A DNA stretch of 64,000 nucleotides from Sphingopyxis lindanitolerans (lineage in GTDB: Bacteria > Pseudomonadota > Alphaproteobacteria > Sphingomonadales > Sphingomonadaceae). The position numbers were made by a program, and so were the translations under genes. The notes beneath the pieces are model-generated. The model had not been told where the DNA came from. It made no database searches and worked only from the letters and a program-made list of their open reading frames with translations. The stretch's first letter is position 1, and each line of letters opens with the position of its first letter. This document shows positions 36,108 through 44,960 of this stretch, piece after piece. The DNA lies in contig NZ_CM009578.1 in the NCBI RefSeq assembly GCF_002993885.1, forward strand, positions 2,393,751-2,457,750, read 5' to 3'.

Positions 36108-36132
36108 TCCTGCCTCAAAACTGCGATCTTAT

Positions 36133-36150
36133 TTGTATTAGATGTAAGAC
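36133..36150 (+). promoter_or_regulatory. Operator-like site upstream of the monooxygenase-racemase operon
   Basis: TTGTATTAGATGTAAGAC, 25 bases before the monooxygenase start. It shares TTGTATTAG with the site at 21943 and ends in GAC as do the receptor sites. Confidence 0.45.
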
Positions 36151-36879
36151 TACTAGATCGCCGTAGTTGCAATTTGTGCGGTTGGCAAGGCGGCATTGGG
36201 AGGCTGTCCGTCGAACGCGAACCAGCCTCCACCGGATGCAGTTTCATCCTCGAGGTGCCGGTCTGGCTGGCGAACGACCGCCACTTGGCGGGGGCGGCCG
36301 AGTGGCGCTTTTTGAAGGTCTTGCGACCGACGGGATGGCGTTCGGAATTGAAATCATTGTGGAAACTGGCGTGAAAATCGCCATGCGGGCGCTCGCCCCG
36401 TCGCTCCGCATTGCAACGCCTCCCCGGCGGCGAACGGTGCGTCGTGATCCTGTCGCCGGCGATCGCGCTCGATGGCAGCGGCGTCCGGGGCTATGTGCCC
36501 GTCGCCGAATTGGCTTGCCCGCGCCGCGGTGGATCAGGCACGATCTCGACAGCAAAGACCCGGTTACGCGCTTCCGCGCCGAAGAATCGTCGGCTGCGAT
36601 GATCGCCGATGCGCTTGGTCAGCAAAAGCCGATGCCGAGGTCTAACGCCTATTCCGCGCTGCTCGCAGTGACCCTGCCTGCGACCGTCGGTGCGGCCTTG
36701 GTGCCGAGGCCGATTCCCTTCGCAAGCTGATGAAGTCCAGCAGCCAACGCAGCTTCTTCATGGTGACGACCGAGCGGTCTTCGCGATCCAGCCCTCGAAA
36801 ATGGGGCGCTGAAGCGGTGTGTGGGAACGCGCCGCTTCGGGCTTTCCCGTCTACGCGCTAAGCCGCAGACTTTCGCCGT
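36151..36879. other. Gene-free right border of the island
   Basis: About 730 bases up to the tRNA-Glu gene. Several frames stay open and one (36411-36602) has a plausible beta-rich stretch, CVVILSPAIALDGSGVRGYV, but no family is recognised and no start or ribosome-binding site supports a gene. Composition becomes more GC-rich rightwards. It may contain decayed sequence from island insertion. Confidence 0.4.
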
Positions 36880-36955
36880 TGGTGACCCCTACGGGACTCG
36901 AACCCGTGTTTTCGCCGTGAAAGGGCGACGTCCTAGACCGCTAGACGAAGGGGCC
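36880..36955 (-). tRNA. tRNA-Glu (anticodon TTC)
   Basis: The minus strand folds as a full cloverleaf. The acceptor stem GGCCCCT pairs with AGGGGTC, the D arm is GTCTAGCGGTCTAGGAC, the anticodon arm CGCCCTTTCACGGCG has TTC in the loop, and the T arm has ACGGGTTCGAGTCCCGT. The CCA end is encoded (36880-36882). The 3' end points toward the island, the usual side for integration, but no repeat of it was found at the other border. Confidence 0.95.
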
Positions 36956-37068
36956 GTCAAAACGGTGAAGCGGCCCATTAGACGGGCGCTTCCGTGCGGT
37001 CAAGCGCCTATTGGGGCGGGCCCGTTCCGCAGCTTCTGGTCGGCCCGCAATCGCTCCCTAATCGGCCC

Positions 37069-38847
37069 CTAATCGGCCCACGCCGCATCTTCGAGGTGGA
37101 GTTCGGCGGCGGGGCGGCTGCCCCAATCGTCGCGCTTGGCGCGCCCCGCGAGCCACAGCTTGCGCCCGCGCGCATTCAGCAGCGATTGCCCGAGCGCGCT
37201 CTCGGCGCTGCGAAAGGCGATCGCCTTGAACCGTCCGCCGTCGTCGCCCGCCACGATCAGGCGCACATGGTCGGTGCCGACGATCCCCGATTCGACGATC
37301 CGCACCGGCCCCGTCGCGACGCGCGGTGCGGGCCAGCCGGCGCCATAAGGCCCCGCGCTCTCGATCGCGTCGCACCAGAGCGGATTGATCCCGCGCGGCG
37401 CGAGCACGGCGTCAATCAGCAGCGATTTGTCACCGCTCGCGCGCTCGACGTCGGCGGCGAGCCGGTCATTGAGAAAGGCGCCTAGCGCGTCGATCTTGTC
37501 CCGGTCGACCGTCAGCCCCGCCGCCATCGCATGGCCGCCGCCCGCGACGAGCAGCCCGCTTTCCTTTGCGGCGAGAATCGCGGCGCCGAGGTCGACGCCC
37601 GAGACCGATCGCCCCGACCCCTTGCCGACGCCGTCCTCGTCGACCGCGATGACGATCGCCGGGCGATGCAGCTTTTCCTTCAGGCGCCCGGCGACGATGC
37701 CGATCACGCCGGGGTGCCAGCCCTGTCCGGCGACGATCGCGACCGGCGCATTGGCGCAGGCGCTGCTCGCCGCCATCGCCTCGTCGAGCACCGCCGCCTC
37801 GATCGCGCGCCGTTCCTCGTTCAGTCGACCCAGTTCCTGCGCGATCTCGGCGGCTTCCTGCGGATCGCTCGTGGTGAGCAGCCGCACGCCGAGGTCGGAC
37901 TTGCCGACGCGGCCGCCCGCGTTGATCCGCGGGCCGAGCGCGAACCCCATGTCGCTCGCCGTCGGCGGCTTGGTCAGCCGCGCCGCGTCCATCAGCGCCG
38001 CCATGCCGATATTGCCGCGCCGCGCCATCACCTTCAGCCCCTGCGCGACGAGCGCGCGGTTGAAGCCGGTCAGCCGCGCGACGTCGGCGACAGTGCCGAG
38101 CGCGACGAGGTCGAGAAGATCGATAAGCGCGGGTTCGGCGCGATCGCCGAAATGCCCGCGCGCGCGCAGGGTGCGGAGCAGCGCCGCGCCGAGCAGGAAG
38201 GCGACCCCGACCGCGGCAAGATTGCCGTGGATCGCGGCATCGGCTTCCTCGTCGAGCCGGTTCGGGTTCACCACCGCAAAGGCCTGCGGAAGGGTGGTCG
38301 CGCATTGGTGGTGGTCGACGACGATCACCTCGACCCCCGCTGCCTTCGCCTCGGCGATCGCGTCGAACGCCTGCGCGCCGCAATCGACCGTGACGATCAG
38401 TTTCGATCCGGCCTCGCCGATCCTGACCAGCGCAGCGCCCGACGGGCCGTATCCCTCCATCAACCGATCGGGAATATAGGCGCCGACCGGGACACCCAAC
38501 GCGCCGAGCAGGCGGACGAGCAGCGCCGCCGAGGTTGCGCCATCGACGTCATAATCGCCAAAGATCGTCACCGCCTCCTGGCGCTGGACCGCGTCGGCGA
38601 GCCGCGCGGCGGCGGCGTCCATGTCCCTGAACAGCGACGGGTCGGGCATGAAGCCGCGCAGGGTCGGCGCGCGCTGGCGCTCCAGATCGTCGCGCGCAAC
38701 GCCGCGTGCGAGCAGCAATTGGGTGACGAGGTCGTCGGGCGCCAGGCTTTCGCCGCTCATTTCGGCGCTCGTTCGCCGCCAGTGCCACGGCTGGCCGAGG
38801 ATCGAATGGGTGATGCCGAGCGCGGCGGCAGGCGAATCGAGGGTCAT
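37069..38847 (-). CDS. recJ: Single-stranded-DNA-specific exonuclease RecJ
   Basis: 592 residues. DHH-phosphoesterase core: FGDYDVDGATSAALLVRLL (metal Asp residues), VTVDCGAQ, IVVDHHQC (the DHH motif), then DHHA1 with SGRSVSGVDLGAAILAAKE and AGGGHAMAAGLTV, and a C-terminal OB fold. It degrades ssDNA 5'-3' in recombination and mismatch repair. It overlaps the upstream bPH2 protein gene by 4 bases. Confidence 0.96.
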   Translation of the reverse strand: MTLDSPAAALGITHSILGQPWHWRRTSAEMSGESLAPDDLVTQLLLARGVARDDLERQRAPTLRGFMPDPSLFRDMDAAAARLADAVQRQEAVTIFGDYDVDGATSAALLVRLLGALGVPVGAYIPDRLMEGYGPSGAALVRIGEAGSKLIVTVDCGAQAFDAIAEAKAAGVEVIVVDHHQCATTLPQAFAVVNPNRLDEEADAAIHGNLAAVGVAFLLGAALLRTLRARGHFGDRAEPALIDLLDLVALGTVADVARLTGFNRALVAQGLKVMARRGNIGMAALMDAARLTKPPTASDMGFALGPRINAGGRVGKSDLGVRLLTTSDPQEAAEIAQELGRLNEERRAIEAAVLDEAMAASSACANAPVAIVAGQGWHPGVIGIVAGRLKEKLHRPAIVIAVDEDGVGKGSGRSVSGVDLGAAILAAKESGLLVAGGGHAMAAGLTVDRDKIDALGAFLNDRLAADVERASGDKSLLIDAVLAPRGINPLWCDAIESAGPYGAGWPAPRVATGPVRIVESGIVGTDHVRLIVAGDDGGRFKAIAFRSAESALGQSLLNARGRKLWLAGRAKRDDWGSRPAAELHLEDAAWAD

Positions 38848-40358
38848 GGCTGGGCTCCGCGGCCGAGGATGCGCGCGCGCAAATCCGTCGCGATGGCGAT
38901 CGGGATCGCGGGAATCTCATGCGCCCCCAGCGCGCTGCCGCCGGGAACCCCGAAGACGAGCGTCGCAAGGCCGAGCGGGCGGAGGATGAAGTCGGTTTTG
39001 AGGTCGACGCTCTGCACCGATGCGTGCGGCAGCAAAATCGTCTTGGGTTTCCAGAAACCGCTGCGGATCGCAATCCTGTCACCGGCGTCGAGCCATTGGT
39101 GAAAGCGCGTGCTCAGCGCCGCAAAAAGAGCGATCAGCACCGCGGCGGCGACCGCGAGCCAGCCGATCGGCTCGCCGACCGCGACGGTGACGCTCCCCGC
39201 GATCGCCGCGCAGGCGGCGCCGACGAAGCCGCCGAGCGCGATGATCCGGTGGCTGTGCGACCAGGGACCGCCGGGCGCGGGCCGGTCGATCGCGACCTCG
39301 GCCAGCACCGGATCGATCTCGGCGAGCGTGCCGAAGGGGATGATCTGATGGTCCTTCTCCTTCTCGCCGTCGCTGGCGAGGCTTTGCAGGCGCAGTTCGT
39401 GCCAGCCGAAGCGCTGGCGCAGCCAGCCGGTGACGAGGATCGCCGCCTGGACGCGGCGGACCGGCACCGCGACGTCGGTGCGCGTCGTCAGGCCGCGCGT
39501 GCGGCGAAGCGCGCGCGGCTCGCGCGTCAGACGGAAATTCCAGTTGGCGAAAAACATGGTGGCGATGCCGCTCGCGAAGCCGATGGAGAGGAGTGAGATC
39601 GCGGCGCCGACCCCGGCGATCCAGCGGTGCGCGATCAGCCAGCTGTCGAGGCCGTAATCCTCGGCAAGGTCGATCCAGTCGACCGGGTTGAAGACGTTGA
39701 AGTCGAAAGGCAGCAGGCCGTCGAAGAACTGCATCGCGGCGCCGACGATCGCCAGCGCGGCGAGCGAGAAGTTGAACAGACCGGCGATCAGCAGGCGGCG
39801 CGGCCCCATCGCGAACAGCAGCCGGTCTTCGGCGGGCGCCGCCTCCGGCGCGTCTGCCGCTGCCGCGACGGCGGGAATGCTGCGGTGCGCGCGGATCGTC
39901 GCGCGTAGCGTCTCGGCGGCGTCGAGGCCGATCGCGTTGAGCGCGGCGTCATTCTCCTTGCCGCCACCCGCGCCGGTCTCCAGCCCCACTTTGGCGATGC
40001 CGAGCGCGCGCGCGATCAGCCCCTGTTCGATGCCGACATCCTGGATGCGGTCGAAGGGGATGGTGCGGTGCTGGCGCGACAGCACGCCGCTTTCGATGAC
40101 GATCTCGTCGGCGCTGACCAGAAAGCGGAAGCGCAGCCAGCGAAGCCAGGCAAAGACAAGCGAGGTCAACAGGAAAATAAGCAGCACGGGGGCGACATAG
40201 GCCCATTTTCCGGCGATCCCGATCGCCGCGAGCGCGGGGACGAAATTGAGCGTGCGCGGTCCGAGCTGGACGATCGCCAGCGCCAGCGTCGCGGGGTGGA
40301 GCCGCTGCCACGGGGGCGCGGCCGCATCGGTCGCGGGCAGGGCGGCGGCGTCGCTCAT
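38844..40358 (-). CDS. Membrane protein with repeated bPH2 domains (YdbT-like)
   Basis: 504 residues with paired membrane helices and at least two bacterial PH-like (DUF304) domains, seen as FRFLVSADEIVIESGVLSRQHRTIPFDRIQDV and, near the C-terminus, AIRSGFWKPKTILLPHASVQSVDLK. The YdbS/YdbT families are envelope proteins of uncertain function. ATG 40358 overlaps the partner gene by 4 bases, so the pair plus recJ form one transcription unit. Confidence 0.85.
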   Translation of the reverse strand: MSDAAALPATDAAAPPWQRLHPATLALAIVQLGPRTLNFVPALAAIGIAGKWAYVAPVLLIFLLTSLVFAWLRWLRFRFLVSADEIVIESGVLSRQHRTIPFDRIQDVGIEQGLIARALGIAKVGLETGAGGGKENDAALNAIGLDAAETLRATIRAHRSIPAVAAAADAPEAAPAEDRLLFAMGPRRLLIAGLFNFSLAALAIVGAAMQFFDGLLPFDFNVFNPVDWIDLAEDYGLDSWLIAHRWIAGVGAAISLLSIGFASGIATMFFANWNFRLTREPRALRRTRGLTTRTDVAVPVRRVQAAILVTGWLRQRFGWHELRLQSLASDGEKEKDHQIIPFGTLAEIDPVLAEVAIDRPAPGGPWSHSHRIIALGGFVGAACAAIAGSVTVAVGEPIGWLAVAAAVLIALFAALSTRFHQWLDAGDRIAIRSGFWKPKTILLPHASVQSVDLKTDFILRPLGLATLVFGVPGGSALGAHEIPAIPIAIATDLRARILGRGAQP

Positions 40359-40900
40359 GCGAAATCGGTCTGGATGTGGCGGCGGATCGTCTCGCGCATC
40401 GCAGCCGCCAGGTCGGGGTGCAGGCCGGGCAGCGTCACCATGGAGTTGTGGGTGCCCGACGTGTGGACAACGAGGTGCGACAGGCCGAACAGGCGCTCGA
40501 CCGGCCCTTGCCCGACGTCGATATGCTGGACGCGCACGAAGGGGACGATCGTGTCGGTACGGAAAAGCCAGCCGCGTGCGACGCGCAACTGTCCCTCGCC
40601 GATCTTGAAGCCCCAGCGCGTCACGCGCCGCGCCGGAAAGGTGACGATCGCGATGATCGCGAACAGCCACGCCGCGACCGTGAGCAGCCCGAACGGCCCC
40701 TCGATCCGCGGCATCACGAGGAAATCGACGAGGGTCGCCGCGATCGCGACCGGCAGCAGGGTGAGCGCGGTCGTCACGCGCAGCACATGGGCAAAGGCCG
40801 GGTCGACCGGATCGAGCCCTTCGCGCGCGTTGAGCGCGTCGGGCGCGAAGGGGTCGGTGGGCGATGCGGGCGTTTCGGTCATGCTCCTTCCGTAGGACAT
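40355..40900 (-). CDS. Membrane protein with a single bPH2 domain (YdbS-like)
   Basis: 181 residues (or 175 from ATG 40882). Two adjacent membrane segments (about 45-90) are followed by one bPH2 domain: LRVARGWLFRTDTIVPFVRVQHIDVGQGPVERLFGLSHL. It is the usual small partner of the larger YdbT-like protein. ATG 40900 lacks a good ribosome-binding site; AGGAG lies only one base before 40882, so the start is uncertain. Confidence 0.85.
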   Translation of the reverse strand: MSYGRSMTETPASPTDPFAPDALNAREGLDPVDPAFAHVLRVTTALTLLPVAIAATLVDFLVMPRIEGPFGLLTVAAWLFAIIAIVTFPARRVTRWGFKIGEGQLRVARGWLFRTDTIVPFVRVQHIDVGQGPVERLFGLSHLVVHTSGTHNSMVTLPGLHPDLAAAMRETIRRHIQTDFA

Positions 40901-41032
40901 GATCGTGCGGAATAAAATCCCGCGTCACCGCCCTTCGACGCCGCCTGCGATGTCGCTCAGGATAAACCGCCTTTTCGAGGCAGGCGGGGATTCATCTTCC
41001 GCCGGTTCGAAATAGCGGCGGCCGGTGATGGA

Positions 41033-41050
41033 CCCCCGCCTTCGCGGGGG
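41033..41050. repeat. REP-like short GC hairpin
   Basis: CCCCCGCCTTCGCGGGGG, a self-complementary 18-mer in the gap before the alkylsulfatase stop. Related copies are at 51623, 51685, 55893 and 57003, all outside genes. Confidence 0.6.
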
Positions 41051-41085
41051 AACAGCTCCTTATCCAACGACGGCCCTGTCGGCGC

Positions 41086-43077
41086 TCACGGCTCCACCAC
41101 ATGGAAGCGCGGGTCGGCGGGCGGGTGGAGCGCGAACCACGACAGGAAGGCCATGCGGTCGCCGTCGATCCGGATCGCGCCCGACTGGAGCAGCGCGGGG
41201 AATTGTGCCTGCCCCAGCATCACATCGTCGAGTATCTTGCGGTCGATGGTGATCGTCGCGGTCGGCGCGGCGTCGGTCACGCCATAGCGGGGGAATTCGA
41301 CCCCGCCCTCGACGACCACCGCGACGGCTTCCTTGCTGTCGGGCAGGATGAACTGGAACGTCCCGTTGAGCGCGCGGCCCTTGGCGGCGTCGAATCGCGT
41401 CGCGAGCGCATCGAAGAAGACGCCGGTCGGGATCGCGCTGACGAAGCTGCGGCTCTGGCCGTTGCTCGTCGCCGCCGCGACCTCGGTGCCGCGAAGCGTC
41501 GCCGCGGCGGCGAGATAATAATTGCGCCACGCTCCTGACTCGGCCTGATAACCCATCTGGTCATAGGCGGAGGCGAGCGCGGCTCGCCCGTCCTTGTTGG
41601 CGGGATCGGCAAAGACCAGCTTGTTCAAAAGCTCGGCCGCCCAGCGATAGTCGCCCGCCGCAATCGCCGCCTTGCCCGCCGCGAGCAGCTTGTCGGCGCC
41701 GCCCGCGAGCGCGACATATTTGGGCGCCGACTGTTCGGGCGGCAGCGGGTTGAAGGTCGCGGGATTGCCGTCCCACCAGCCGAAATAGCGCTGGTAGGTT
41801 GCCTTCATGTCGTGGTTGAGCGTCCCATAATAGCCGCGCGTCGAGAAGTCGGTCGCCTGCACCGGCGCCTCGGCGGTCTGGTCGGCCAGTTCGTGCAGCG
41901 TCGCGCCGCGGTTGGCCAGGAACAGCGTGCGGTCGTGGACATAGCGATAGGCGTCGCGCTGGTGGGTGAGCAATTCGCTCACCTCGCCCGTCCCCCACGT
42001 CGGCCAATGATGCGATCCCATCGCAACTTCGGCGCTGCCGCCCCATTTCAGCAGCATCGCGTCGATCACTTTCGACCAGCGCAGCGCGTCGCGCACCTGC
42101 GCGCCGCGCAGGGTCAGGATATTGTGGAGATTGTGCGTGACCACCTCGGTCGTGTGCAACGCCTTATAGGCGGGGATGTAAAAGACGAATTCGGCCGGCG
42201 CCTCGGTCCCCCCGGCGTCCATGAAGTCGAATTGCAGCCCGTCGATGGTCAGCGTGCCGCCCTTGTCGCTCACCGTCTCGGTCGGCTCCATATAGCCGAT
42301 CGTCCCCGATGACAGCTTGGGGCCGAGCCCGGTGTCGACCTGGCCCATCGGCCCGGGGGCCAGGATCGCACCGAACATATAAAGCGCGCGCCGTCCCATC
42401 GCCGTGCCGGCCAGGACATTCTCCGACGTCGCTTCTTCCGAAAAGCCGTGCGGCGCGATGATGCGGACCTTGCCCGCCTTCACGTCGGCGGCGCTGACGA
42501 CCCCGCCGACTCCGCCGAAATGGTCGCTGTGGCTGTGCGAAAAGATCACCGCCTTGATCGGCCGCTTGCCTTCCTTCGCCTCGATCGTCGCGGCGAACAA
42601 TTTCCACCCCGCGGCGGCGGTCTCTTCGGACAATAGCGGATCGACGACGATCCAGCCGGTCTTGCCGCGGATGATCGTCATCACCGACAAATCATAGCCG
42701 CGGATCTGCCAGATCTTGCCCGGCACCACCTCGAACAGTCCGTGGACCGCGTTGAGCCGCGCCTGCCGCCACAGCGAAGGGTTCACCGTGTCGGGCGCCT
42801 TGGTCTGGCTCAGGAAATCATAGGGGCGGCGGTCCCACACCGTCTTGCCGTCCTTGCCCAGGATCACCCCGTCCGGAATCTCGGCAAGCTTGCCGCGCAT
42901 CACATTCGCCTCGTCGCGCGGGTCGTCCAGCGGCAGGCGCTTCGCCAGTTCGGCCTGCGCGGCGCGGGTCGTCTCGCTCGCCGCATCCTGCGCGACGGCG
43001 GCCGAGGGCAGGCCCATGGCGGACAGGGCGGCGGCGGGCAGGACCGCGGCAAGCAGCATGATGGTCGGTCGGCGCAT
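41086..43077 (-). CDS. Linear alkylsulfatase (SdsA1-like metallo-beta-lactamase fold)
   Basis: 663 residues. Signal peptide (AAVAQD cleavage region). Metallo-beta-lactamase domain (about 95-400) with the zinc motif FSHSHSDHFGG, then ATSENV, VVTHNLHNILTLRGA and SHHWPTWG. A helical dimerisation part follows, and the last 110 residues look like the SCP2-like domain of this family. Family members hydrolyse alkyl sulfates such as SDS to alcohols; the mature enzyme should be periplasmic. ATG 43077 is preferred because the frame before it has no family similarity and AGGGGAG precedes it. Confidence 0.9.
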   Translation of the reverse strand: MRRPTIMLLAAVLPAAALSAMGLPSAAVAQDAASETTRAAQAELAKRLPLDDPRDEANVMRGKLAEIPDGVILGKDGKTVWDRRPYDFLSQTKAPDTVNPSLWRQARLNAVHGLFEVVPGKIWQIRGYDLSVMTIIRGKTGWIVVDPLLSEETAAAGWKLFAATIEAKEGKRPIKAVIFSHSHSDHFGGVGGVVSAADVKAGKVRIIAPHGFSEEATSENVLAGTAMGRRALYMFGAILAPGPMGQVDTGLGPKLSSGTIGYMEPTETVSDKGGTLTIDGLQFDFMDAGGTEAPAEFVFYIPAYKALHTTEVVTHNLHNILTLRGAQVRDALRWSKVIDAMLLKWGGSAEVAMGSHHWPTWGTGEVSELLTHQRDAYRYVHDRTLFLANRGATLHELADQTAEAPVQATDFSTRGYYGTLNHDMKATYQRYFGWWDGNPATFNPLPPEQSAPKYVALAGGADKLLAAGKAAIAAGDYRWAAELLNKLVFADPANKDGRAALASAYDQMGYQAESGAWRNYYLAAAATLRGTEVAAATSNGQSRSFVSAIPTGVFFDALATRFDAAKGRALNGTFQFILPDSKEAVAVVVEGGVEFPRYGVTDAAPTATITIDRKILDDVMLGQAQFPALLQSGAIRIDGDRMAFLSWFALHPPADPRFHVVEP

Positions 43078-43175
43078 GTCTCTCTCCCCTGATGTCGTCC
43101 TGCTTGCGCCGCGCGCTGCGGCTTGGCAAGCGGTGGCCCGGCGATGCGGGCCACCGCAGGATAGAGGATCGGCCA

Positions 43176-43661
43176 ATGGAAGAATGCAAACTTCTTGTCA
43201 TTTGGCACAGCCGCACCGGCGGCAGCCGTGCGCTCGCCGAAGCGGCGACCGAAGGCGGCAGCGCGGCGGTCCGACTCATGGGCGCGGAGGATGTGGCGCC
43301 CGGCGACCTGCTCGCGGCGGGCGGTTATCTCTTCGTCGGCCCCGAAAATCTCGCCGCGTTGTCGGGCGCGATGAAAGAGATGTTCGACCGCTGCTATTAC
43401 CCCTGCCTCGGCAAGCTGGAGGGGCGGCCCTATGCGACGATCATCTGCGCGGGCTCGGACGGCGAGAATGCCCAGCGCCAGCTCGACCGCATCGCGACCG
43501 GCTGGCGGCTGCGGCGGGTCGCCGATCCGGTGATCGTCAATACCGATGCGCAGACGCCCGAGGCCATTCTGGCGCCAAAGACGATTCCGGTGAACCGTCT
43601 TGCCGAGGCACGCGATCTGGGCGCGGCGCTGGCGGAGGGACTGGCGGCGGGGATTTTCTGA
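43176..43661 (+). CDS. Flavodoxin-like protein
   Basis: 161 residues. The N-terminal strand and phosphate loop KLLVIWHSRTGGSRALAEAA and the later YLFVGPENLAALSGAMKEMFDR fit the flavodoxin/NADPH-dependent FMN reductase fold. It probably binds FMN and transfers electrons; partner unknown. It is divergent from the alkylsulfatase (98-base gap). I found no cofactor-specific motif to say more. Confidence 0.75.
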   Translation: MEECKLLVIWHSRTGGSRALAEAATEGGSAAVRLMGAEDVAPGDLLAAGGYLFVGPENLAALSGAMKEMFDRCYYPCLGKLEGRPYATIICAGSDGENAQRQLDRIATGWRLRRVADPVIVNTDAQTPEAILAPKTIPVNRLAEARDLGAALAEGLAAGIF

Positions 43662-43684
43662 AAAAAGCCCGGCCATGGCCGGGT
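43661..43684 (-). terminator. Terminator on the minus strand
   Basis: CCCGGCC-AT-GGCCGGG (43668-43683) followed, on the minus strand, by six T residues. It overlaps the end of the flavodoxin-like gene and is placed to stop minus-strand transcription coming from glpX. Confidence 0.6.
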
Positions 43685-43706
43685 CCGCTTTGGGGTGGGA
43701 AGCGGA

Positions 43707-43852
43707 CGTTGCCAGTTCCTCCCCGGAACGGGGAGGTGGCAGCCCGCAGGGCTGACGGAGGGGTCGAAACCTCTCGTCAGGACGCACCGCTGCGACCCCT
43801 CCACCACCCTTCGGGCGGTCCCCCTCCCCGTTCCGGGGAGGAATTGGCAACG
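43707..43852. repeat. MITE-like palindromic element with 30-bp arms
   Basis: Arms at 43707-43736 and 43823-43852 are inverted repeats with one mismatch, each containing CCTCCCCGGAACGGGGAGG, itself a palindrome. An inner pair GGAGGGGTCG (43757-43766) and CGACCCCTCC (43793-43802) also matches, so the whole 146-base unit can fold on itself. It has no gene. Such non-coding elements occur in many copies in sphingomonad genomes. Confidence 0.75.
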
Positions 43853-43934
43853 CCAGCTTTCGGTCGGTTCCGGCCCTTCTCGTTTCCCGGTGAAGACCGG
43901 GGGCCAGTGCGCTACAGCGCAAACATCGGCCTCA

Positions 43935-44906
43935 TCAATGCGACCGATGTTCGCCCTTGACCCAGCGCACGGTGCCCGACGAGGCGCGCATCACGACGGT
44001 TTCGGTGGTCATTACGCCGTCGCGGCGATGCTTGACCCCGCGCAGCAGCGACCCGTCGGTCACGCCCGTCGCGGCGAAGATCACGTCGCCCTTGGCAAGG
44101 TCGTGGAGGTCGTAAACGCGGTCGAGATCCTCGATCCCCCATTTCTTCGCGCGCAACCGCTCGTCATCGTTGCGGAACAGCAGGCGACCCTTGAACTGGC
44201 CGCCGACGCAGCGCAGCGCCGCGGCGGCGAGCACGCCCTCGGGGGCGCCGCCCGATCCCATATAGATGTCGATATTGGTGTCGGGGTTCGTGGTCGCGAT
44301 CACCCCGGCGACGTCGCCGTCGGGGATCAGCGCGACGCCGCAGCCGATGCTGCGCAATTCGCTGATGATGGCTTCATGGCGCGGACGGTCGAGGACGCAG
44401 ACGATGATCTGTTCGGGCGCGCAGCCCTTTTCGCGCGCGACCGCCTCGACATTCTCGCGCACGCTGTTGCCGAAATGGACGATGTCGGGCGAAAAGCCGG
44501 GGCCGACCGCGAGCTTGTCCATATAGACGTCGGGGGCGTTGAGCAGGCCGCCTTCGTCGGCGATCGCGAGCACCGCGAGCGCATTGGGGCCGGCCTTGGC
44601 GGTGATCGTCGTGCCTTCGAGCGGATCGACCGCGATGTCGATTTTTGGCCCCTTGCCCGGCGCGTTGCCGACCTTTTCGCCGATATAGAGCATCGGTGCC
44701 TCGTCGCGCTCGCCCTCGCCGATGACGATGGTGCCGTCCATGTACAGCGTGTTGAACGCGGTGCGCATCGCTTCGACGGCGGCGGCATCGGCCGCCTTTT
44801 CGTCACCGCGCCCGATCAGCTTGGCGGCGGCGATCGCCGCGGCTTCGGTGACGCGCACCATTTCGAGCACGAGCACCCGGTCGAGGTTGCTGCCGTTGGT
44901 CGTCAT
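43935..44906 (-). CDS. glpX: Class II fructose-1,6-bisphosphatase
   Basis: 323 residues of the GlpX family: RVLVLEMVRVTEAAAIAAAKLIGRGDEK, VIGEGERDEAPML (metal site), DPLEGTTITAKAGPNALAV and GSGGAPEGVLAAAALRC. It hydrolyses fructose 1,6-bisphosphate to fructose 6-phosphate in gluconeogenesis, in the cytoplasm. It lies downstream of hom and membrane protein genes but in a separate unit. Confidence 0.95.
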   Translation of the reverse strand: MTTNGSNLDRVLVLEMVRVTEAAAIAAAKLIGRGDEKAADAAAVEAMRTAFNTLYMDGTIVIGEGERDEAPMLYIGEKVGNAPGKGPKIDIAVDPLEGTTITAKAGPNALAVLAIADEGGLLNAPDVYMDKLAVGPGFSPDIVHFGNSVRENVEAVAREKGCAPEQIIVCVLDRPRHEAIISELRSIGCGVALIPDGDVAGVIATTNPDTNIDIYMGSGGAPEGVLAAAALRCVGGQFKGRLLFRNDDERLRAKKWGIEDLDRVYDLHDLAKGDVIFAATGVTDGSLLRGVKHRRDGVMTTETVVMRASSGTVRWVKGEHRSH

Positions 44907-44960
44907 GTCCGCTGATCTCCGTCTTTACTTGTTCCGCCGGGTGGGCATGCTGGGCGCCAT

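Noticed and set aside
2000..36110. Microcystin-type mlr or polycyclic-aromatic degradation cluster
   Set aside because: No MlrA-C-like genes and no ring-hydroxylating dioxygenase or extradiol dioxygenase are present; importer and amidases alone are not enough.
37531..39102. Long plus-strand open frame opposite recJ (523 codons)
   Set aside because: Composition-driven shadow; Arg/Ala-rich, no motifs, and fully antisense to a clear RecJ.
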